Positions 40,235 through 44,382 of a stretch of DNA of 44,382 bases are shown here, piece by piece. Under the pieces are notes generated by a model. It was not told where the DNA came from and made no database searches. It saw only the letters and a program-made list of their open reading frames with translations. The stretch lies in the NCBI GenBank assembly GCA_964598225.1, contig CAZRBG010000048.1, forward strand, positions 1 to 44,382, written 5' to 3'. Origin of the DNA: SG8-4 sp964598225 (GTDB lineage: Bacteria; Planctomycetota; Phycisphaerae; Sedimentisphaerales; Anaerobacaceae). The translations under genes were made by a program, and so were the position numbers. Within the stretch, counting starts at the first letter, position 1, and each line of letters opens with the position of its first letter.

Positions 40235-40383
40235 TATAATTGGAGCGGCCGGCACAAATCACTCGAAAAATCATGCGATTGGTGGTTTGGGTTTTGATGT
40301 AAGTCTTTGCTTATAAGGAGATAAAAAAACTCTCGTCTTTTTGTTTTTGCATCTGTGGCACTTGCGTGTTTAACGCGGTTATC

Positions 40384-40526
40384 GTAGGGTGGGGCTTGCC
40401 CCACCGTTTTTTTTAATGCGTGATAGATCCGTCATTATACGTTTGTTTGGTGGGGCAAGCCCCATTCTACAGGGCTACGAAAATCGGGCCGAAACGTGAA
40501 ATTCGGTGGGGCAAGCCCCACACTAC
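40384..40526. repeat. Three palindromic GGTGGGGC...GCCCCACC repeats
   Basis: Copies at 40384-40405 (GTAGGGTGGGGC-TT-GCCCCACC, then G and eight T, so it could terminate plus-strand transcription), 40449-40470 and 40505-40526 (GGTGGGGC-AA-GCCCCA followed by TTCTAC or CACTAC). The first is inverted relative to the other two. Confidence 0.8.
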
Positions 40527-40538
40527 GAGGATTTGTCT

Positions 40539-40567
40539 TTTGCATCTGTGGGTGGAATGTGTAAAAT
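40539..40567 (+). promoter_or_regulatory. Possible promoter giving a near-leaderless pseudopilin mRNA
   Basis: TTTGCA (40539-40544), a 17-nt spacer and TAAAAT (40562-40567). Only 8 nt separate the -10 box from the ATG at 40576, and no Shine-Dalgarno site is present. Confidence 0.4.
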
Positions 40568-40575
40568 AATATGTT

Positions 40576-41343
40576 ATGGACAGGAACAGGGCGTTTACGT
40601 TGATTGAGCTGTTGGTGGTGATTGCTGTTATTGCGTTGCTGCTGGCGATTTTGATGCCGGCGTTGCGGCGGGCGCGGGAGCAGGCTCGGGCGCGGGGGTG
40701 TCAGAGCAATATGCGGCAGCTTTGCATCGCGATGAATCTCTATACACTCGATCACGAAGATAAGACTATGCCGTTTACGCATCAGGCCGGTCGGTACTGG
40801 TTCCACCAGCTCGCGCCGTATCTCAATGAAAGGGCGTATCAGGACAATCCCGAGGAGCATATCGAGGGCATGATGCGGGTCGCGTTCTGCCCGAGCACGA
40901 AGCGGCAGGACCGCTCGGGCGATTCGTTCTACGGCACGGCACGACTCGCGTGGCGGTTCATGGGCGGCGAGGGCAGCTACGGGCTGAATCTGTGGCTGCT
41001 GCCGGACGATCCGATTTACGCCCCGGCGTTCCCGAAGGAGAACTTTTTCCGGGCGTACTCCGACACGCGGGGCGATGTGCCGCTTTTGGGCGATTCGATG
41101 TGGGTCGGGTCGTGGCCGTTCGAGGGTGACGAGGTCCCCGACGATCTGACCGGCGAGGTGGGCTATCCCGGATATACTCACGGCAAAGGATACTTCATGG
41201 GGCGGTTCTGCATCGACCGGCACGACAGAGCGATCAATATCGGATTTGTGGACAGCCGCGTCGCGAGAGTCAGCCTGGAGGACCTGTGGACGCTGAGATG
41301 GCACAAGCAGTTCAAGCCTATTAAAAGGGTGTCGATTCCGTGA
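40576..41343 (+). CDS. Type II secretion / type IV pseudopilin-like protein (planctomycete H-X9-D family)
   Basis: A 255-residue protein with a textbook prepilin leader: MDRNRA then FTLIELLVVIAVIALLLAIL, with Glu at +5 after the expected cleavage before Phe. The long N-terminal helix continues (PALRRAREQARARGCQSNMRQL). The C-terminal part contains the planctomycete pseudopilin signature RHDRAINIGFVDSRV (His, nine residues, Asp; usually DG) and ends TLRWHKQF. Such proteins are processed by prepilin peptidase and occur in large families in planctomycetes; their assembly partners are not in this window. It stands alone, with no Shine-Dalgarno site, which leaves the start supported mainly by the leader sequence itself. 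Confidence 0.9.
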   Translation: MDRNRAFTLIELLVVIAVIALLLAILMPALRRAREQARARGCQSNMRQLCIAMNLYTLDHEDKTMPFTHQAGRYWFHQLAPYLNERAYQDNPEEHIEGMMRVAFCPSTKRQDRSGDSFYGTARLAWRFMGGEGSYGLNLWLLPDDPIYAPAFPKENFFRAYSDTRGDVPLLGDSMWVGSWPFEGDEVPDDLTGEVGYPGYTHGKGYFMGRFCIDRHDRAINIGFVDSRVARVSLEDLWTLRWHKQFKPIKRVSIP

Positions 41344-41464
41344 TGAGCGTGCGTGAAGTATGCTCGGCGTGTTACAAACCATCCCCATCCCATTCGACTA
41401 TGCTCAGGGCAGGCTCTTCGCAGGCATGACAGAAGGGTAGCTGGCCGGGGGTGACATCACAAAT

Positions 41465-41627
41465 GTCATTTCGACCGAGCGCAGCGAGTGGAGAAACCTG
41501 TTTATTTAAGAATAAAGAAATGGAGCCGCTTCGTGGTTTTTAAATAGGTCCCTCGGCTTCGCTCGGGATGACGGAATAGGTCCCTCGGCTTCGCTCGGGA
41601 TGACAGAAGATGTCGCTCGGGATGACA
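41465..41627. repeat. Dispersed repeat cluster (CTCGGCTTCGCTCGGGATGAC family)
   Basis: In the 370-nt gap 41344-41713: one copy reading GTCATTTCGACCGAGCGCAG (41465 on), then AATAGGTCCCTCGGCTTCGC... repeated twice in tandem (41543-41572 and 41575-41604, period 32), and a partial copy GTCGCTCGGGATGACA (41612-41627). Nothing else is visible in the gap apart from the cimA promoter. Confidence 0.75.
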
Positions 41628-41674
41628 CAATGGAGAGATGATCCACTTGAGGTTACGGACGTGATCTTTTCATC

Positions 41675-41703
41675 TTTACATGTCCGGCGGGGCGGGATAG
41701 AAT
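41675..41703 (+). promoter_or_regulatory. Promoter giving a near-leaderless cimA mRNA
   Basis: TTTACA (41675-41680), a 17-nt spacer and TAGAAT (41698-41703). The ATG is only 10 nt past the -10 box, so the predicted 5' leader is 3-4 nt at most; no Shine-Dalgarno site is present. Confidence 0.55.
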
Positions 41704-41713
41704 TACGCGCACT

Positions 41714-43276
41714 ATGAGTAAGATACGACTATACGACACGACTCTTCGGGATGGAATGCAGGCCGAGGGCGTTAGTTTTTCGCTCGAGGACAAGCTTGCA
41801 ATCGCGGCCCGTCTCGATGAGCTTGGTCTTGATTATATCGAAGGTGGCTACGCGGCCTCCAACCCAAAGGAAGCCCAATTTTTCGCCGACGTAGCGAAGC
41901 TGGGGCTGAAGAACTCGAAAATCGCGGCTTTCGGCAGCACCCGCCGGGCCGATTCGAGCGCCTCGGACGACGTCTCGCTAAATACGATGCTAAAGTGTGA
42001 AACTCCTGCCGGGACGCTGGTAGGCAAGGCCTGGGACAGGCAGGTGACCGAGGTCCTGGGCTGCTCTCTGGACGAAAACCTGACGATCTGCGGCGAGTCG
42101 GTCGAGTACCTCAAGAAGCACGGGCTGGAGGTAATTTTCGACGCCGAGCATTTCTACGATGGCTACAAGGCCGATCCAGAGTACGCGATGAAGGTTTTAG
42201 CCGCGGCGGCAAACGCCGGCGCCGATGCGCTGGTGCTCTGCGACACCAACGGCGGATGCCTGCCGGGGCAGGTGTACGATATCACGAAGGCCGTGTGCGA
42301 GCGGTTCGGCGGCGCAGAGATCGGGATTCACGCGCATAACGACACCGACTGCGCGACCGGCAACAGTATCGCGGCCGTTCGTGCGGGCGCCCGACACGTT
42401 CAGGGCACGATCAACGGCCTGGGCGAGCGCTGCGGCAACGCCAATCTGTGCACGGTGATACCGAATATCCGGTTCAAAACGGATTTCGATGTGCTCAGCC
42501 CGGAGAATATAGCAACTCTGACTGAGGTCTCTCGATATGTGTTCGAGATATGCAACCTGTCGCCCGTGACGAACATGCCGTACGTGGGCGAGAGCGCCTT
42601 TGCGCACAAGGGCGGCCTGCACGTCAACGCCCTGCGAAAGAGCAAAGGCAGCTACGAGCACATATCGCCCGAGCTTGTCGGTAACGAGCGGCGGTTTCTG
42701 ATCTCCGAGCTCAGCGGCAAGTCCAACGTTCTGGCCGAGCTTGAGAAGGCCAAGATCGCCGAGGACAAGGACCTGGCCCAGAAGATCCTCATGCGCGTGC
42801 AGGAGCTTGAGAACGAGGGGTATCAGTTCGAGGCCGCCGACGCCAGCTTTGATCTGCTCGTGAAGAAGATAATGGGCACGTACAAGCCGTTCTTCAAGTT
42901 GATAAAGTACCGCGTGAGCGTCGAGAGGCACTCGCACGATGTCCTGGTCACCGAGGCGACGGTAAAACTGACGGTCGACGGCAAGACCGAGCACATCGTC
43001 GGCGAGGGCGACGGCCCGGTCAACGCGCTCGACGCCGCTCTGCGAAAGGCGCTGGAGAATTTCTACCCGACCATAAAAGACATTCACCTGATCGACTACA
43101 AGGTCCGCGTGGTGAACGCTCGCGAGGGAACGGCCGCGAGGGTACGGGTGATCATCGAATCGATGGACAAGAACGCGATCTGGGGCACGGTCGGTGTCTC
43201 GGAGAACATCATCGAAGCCTCGTGGAAGGCCCTGGTGGACAGCGTCGAGTACAAGCTGCAGAAAGATGCGATTTAG
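41714..43276 (+). CDS. cimA: (R)-citramalate synthase
   Basis: A 520-residue enzyme of the HMGL/isopropylmalate synthase family. The TIM-barrel N-terminal domain starts YDTTLRDGMQAEGVSFSLED (metal-binding Asp, catalytic Arg). IEGGYAASNPKE is the CimA-type version of the substrate-specificity loop. HAHNDTDCATGNS supplies the metal-binding HxH. GTINGLGERCGNANL follows, then SAFAHKGGLHVNAL. Residues about 385-510 are the LeuA-type allosteric dimerisation domain (HSHDVLVTEATVKLTVDGK, DYKVRVVNAREGTAARVRV). It condenses pyruvate and acetyl-CoA to citramalate, the first step of threonine-independent isoleucine synthesis, and is normally inhibited by isoleucine through the C-terminal domain. Cytosolic. 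No other branched-chain genes are in the window. Confidence 0.93.
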   Translation: MSKIRLYDTTLRDGMQAEGVSFSLEDKLAIAARLDELGLDYIEGGYAASNPKEAQFFADVAKLGLKNSKIAAFGSTRRADSSASDDVSLNTMLKCETPAGTLVGKAWDRQVTEVLGCSLDENLTICGESVEYLKKHGLEVIFDAEHFYDGYKADPEYAMKVLAAAANAGADALVLCDTNGGCLPGQVYDITKAVCERFGGAEIGIHAHNDTDCATGNSIAAVRAGARHVQGTINGLGERCGNANLCTVIPNIRFKTDFDVLSPENIATLTEVSRYVFEICNLSPVTNMPYVGESAFAHKGGLHVNALRKSKGSYEHISPELVGNERRFLISELSGKSNVLAELEKAKIAEDKDLAQKILMRVQELENEGYQFEAADASFDLLVKKIMGTYKPFFKLIKYRVSVERHSHDVLVTEATVKLTVDGKTEHIVGEGDGPVNALDAALRKALENFYPTIKDIHLIDYKVRVVNAREGTAARVRVIIESMDKNAIWGTVGVSENIIEASWKALVDSVEYKLQKDAI

Positions 43277-43312
43277 AGACTCTCGCTGAGTTTCAGATAT
43301 CGGGTGAGTTGA

Positions 43313-43338
43313 TATTGCTTCGCTGCGCTCGCAATGAC
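43313..43338. repeat. Dispersed repeat (ATTGCTTCGCTGCGCTCGCAATGAC)
   Basis: Palindrome ATTGC...GCAAT with a TTCGCTGCGCTC centre, related to the copies at 28315 and 41465. It is located between cimA and the tRNA. Confidence 0.65.
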
Positions 43339-43374
43339 GGTTCGTGTTCTGAGCAGTTCTTGGAATTTCCGCAA

Positions 43375-43445
43375 TGGAGACGGAGGGAATCGAACCCTCA
43401 TTTCCGCGATGCGACCGCGGTGTGCTCCCGTTACACCACGTCCCC
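43375..43445 (-). tRNA. tRNA-Ala (anticodon CGC)
   Basis: Read on the minus strand, a 71-nt cloverleaf: acceptor GGGGACG/CGTCTCC with A73, D stem GTGT/GCAC, anticodon stem CCGCG/CGCGG with loop GTCGCAT (anticodon CGC), a 4-nt variable loop, and T arm GAGGG-TTCGATT-CCCTC. The third acceptor pair is G3-U70, the alanine identity element, and G20 is present, agreeing with the anticodon. CCA is not encoded. G32 and U38 in the anticodon loop are unusual. Confidence 0.9.
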
Positions 43446-43545
43446 GGGATCTTATTTTTGACCTTATTATATCGCGGCATCAGCAAAATTCAACGGCTTT
43501 TTGGCCGGCTTTTCGCAAAAAAGTCGAAACGTGTGTGAAAACCCA

Positions 43546-43645
43546 CGTGGCGAGGGCGTCTCGCCCTTGTGTCCCGAGGCCGTCCCGGCCTCGAATAAGG
43601 GCAGGATGCCCTCGTAACTCGCGGGCGGGACGCCCGCGACACGGG
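43546..43645. repeat. Dispersed GC-rich palindromic repeat cluster (GGGACGCCCGCGAC family)
   Basis: Palindromes GGCGAGGGCGTCTCGCCC, GAGGCCGTCCCGGCCTC, AAGGGCAGGATGCCCTCG and GCGGGCGGGACGCCCGCGAC in a row, as at 36463-36628. The rest of the gap 43277-43672 contains the tRNA and the repeat at 43313. Confidence 0.7.
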
Positions 43646-43672
43646 GGCCTGCGCTACGTTCCGAAAACGTGC

Positions 43673-44185
43673 TCAGAAATTCCACTTCTCGAAGCTGACG
43701 ATTTTTTCGATCGGCTCACGTTTCGGCTCGGGTTTGCTGTCGGCGGGATAACCGAGGGCCATTAACTCTATAATCGCGATGTCCTCCGGGATGGCCAGGG
43801 CCTGGCGGACTTTTTCCGGGTCGAACGATCCGATCCAGCACGTTGCCAGGCCCAACTCGGCTGCCTGGAGGCTGACGTGCTCCAGTGCGATGGCTACGTC
43901 TATAGGCCCGACCGCCTGGCCGCAGCGCATCACGTGGTCGCTGTTGCTGCACGCGGCGATGATCGCTCCGGCTCCGGCAAACGCATCCGGCCTGCTGGTG
44001 GCCTCGGCGACCCGGTGCTTGGTCTGGCTCTCTGTTACGACCACAAAGCGCCAGTCCTGCAAGTTCCTTGCTGATGGGGCCAGCCGGGCAGCTTCCAGAA
44101 TCGTATCGAGTTTCGCCCGCTCTATGCTTTTCTCCTGATACGATCGGCACGAATAACGTTTACGAATTGCTTCCAGTACTTTCAT
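43673..44185 (-). CDS. Nitroreductase family protein (FMN-dependent)
   Basis: A 170-residue single-domain nitroreductase-fold protein. FMN-phosphate-binding start KRYSCRSYQEKSI, LEAARLAPSARNLQDWRFVV, VGPIDVAIALEHVSLQAAELGLATCWIGSF and IIELMALGYPAD with the C-terminal KWNF. Members reduce nitro compounds, quinones or flavins with NAD(P)H. A start at 44185 has GAGGTG 6 nt upstream; an upstream in-frame GTG at 44194 is less likely since it overlaps that site. Cytosolic. Its physiological substrate cannot be told, and its neighbours are no help. Confidence 0.9.
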   Translation of the reverse strand: MKVLEAIRKRYSCRSYQEKSIERAKLDTILEAARLAPSARNLQDWRFVVVTESQTKHRVAEATSRPDAFAGAGAIIAACSNSDHVMRCGQAVGPIDVAIALEHVSLQAAELGLATCWIGSFDPEKVRQALAIPEDIAIIELMALGYPADSKPEPKREPIEKIVSFEKWNF

Positions 44186-44262
44186 GGCAAACACCTCGAG
44201 TCTGTTTTGTTAATCGACGCGGCAATATACGTCAAAAATAATCCTAAAGCAAGGAGGAAAGC

Positions 44263-44331
44263 ATGGGCGATTGGTTAATTTGTTTGTATGCTCGACTTAA
44301 TCAGACTTTCAAGCTCCAACTCTTTCGCTGA
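44263..44331 (+). CDS. Possible 22-residue peptide ORF with a strong ribosome-binding site
   Basis: AAGGAGG lies 5 nt before an ATG that opens MGDWLICLYARLNQTFKLQL and closes after 22 residues. The peptide resembles nothing I know. The minus strand over the same bases also gives a plausible protein C-terminus (KYFTLSAKELELESLIKSSI), so a gene entering from beyond the window edge is the main alternative. Confidence 0.25.
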   Translation: MGDWLICLYARLNQTFKLQLFR

Positions 44332-44382
44332 TAACGTAAAATATTTTTCGCACAATTTTATAGGACATGAAAGAAGCCCTCA

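Noticed and set aside
40203..40260. GC-rich hairpin considered as an SRP (4.5S) RNA
   Set aside because: The conserved SRP apical loop sequence (GGAAG...AGCAG) is missing.
42197..43486. A 429-codon open frame on the minus strand across cimA
   Set aside because: It mirrors the conserved cimA gene in antisense, has low-complexity Arg/His/Leu-rich translation and no family motif; it also runs into the tRNA.

Overview
The window looks like a chromosomal piece of a planctomycete of the Phycisphaerae type (inference). The support is the mix of Tat-exported Gfo/Idh/MocA oxidoreductases, formylglycine sulfatases, DUF1080 hydrolases, a secreted PQQ-propeller/methyltransferase chimera, LamG and FG-GAP proteins, a lone pseudopilin with an H-X9-D signature, and several families of short palindromic intergenic repeats. 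Most genes have a clear Shine-Dalgarno site (AAGGAG or GGAGG, 5-9 nt from the ATG). A few (pheT, the pseudopilin, cimA) do not, and two of those appear close to leaderless.

Layout. 1-8.8 kb: a C69/M19 dipeptidase fusion that is cut off or frameshifted at the window edge, a divergent class-I glutamine amidotransferase-like lipoprotein, a 1309-residue secreted PQQ/methyltransferase/malectin protein, and a DUF4832-type glycosidase-like protein. 9.0-14.0 kb: a plus-strand operon with promoter encoding two Gfo/Idh/MocA proteins, a sulfatase and a DUF1080 hydrolase whose 5' end is overlapped by a REP-type repeat. 14.0-18.6 kb: two secreted minus-strand proteins (a TIM-barrel glycosidase-like protein and a 932-residue FN3/LamG protein) separated by a strong terminator. 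18.9-28.2 kb: nine consecutive minus-strand genes, possibly one operon reading from 28.2 kb down: NSS symporter, its 33-residue MetS-like subunit, an AKR-like Tat protein, a heparinase II/III-like lyase, a Gfo/Idh/MocA protein, an FG-GAP/DUF1080 fusion, a dodecin, a GH16 remnant and a beta-phosphoglucomutase-like HAD phosphatase. 28.5-31.1 kb: a sulfatase with HEAT-like repeats, then two gene remnants.

31.1-37.1 kb is housekeeping: pheT, a 6S RNA with its own sigma70-type promoter and terminator, glycogen phosphorylase, and a PTS EIIA protein. 37.1-40.6 kb is a repeat-rich stretch with a sirtuin between two clusters of an AAATTGGCTTTGTTTT motif, then an AT-rich HNH endonuclease gene that looks acquired. 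40.6-44.4 kb: pseudopilin, citramalate synthase, tRNA-Ala(CGC) and a nitroreductase.

How the genes fit together: the 9-30 kb genes read as a locus for dismantling sulfated or uronate-containing polysaccharide outside the cytoplasm. Lyase and sulfatases would expose sugars; exported Gfo/Idh/MocA enzymes plus DUF1080 hydrolases would cleave glycosides by the 3-keto route; the NSS symporter and HAD mutase would act later. The substrate cannot be named from sequence alone. The most unusual items are the two separate 3-keto cassettes (one with the hydrolase fused to a propeller), the secreted methyltransferase chimera, the GH16 deletion remnant, the MetS-like gene, the 6S RNA and the interspersed repeat clusters.
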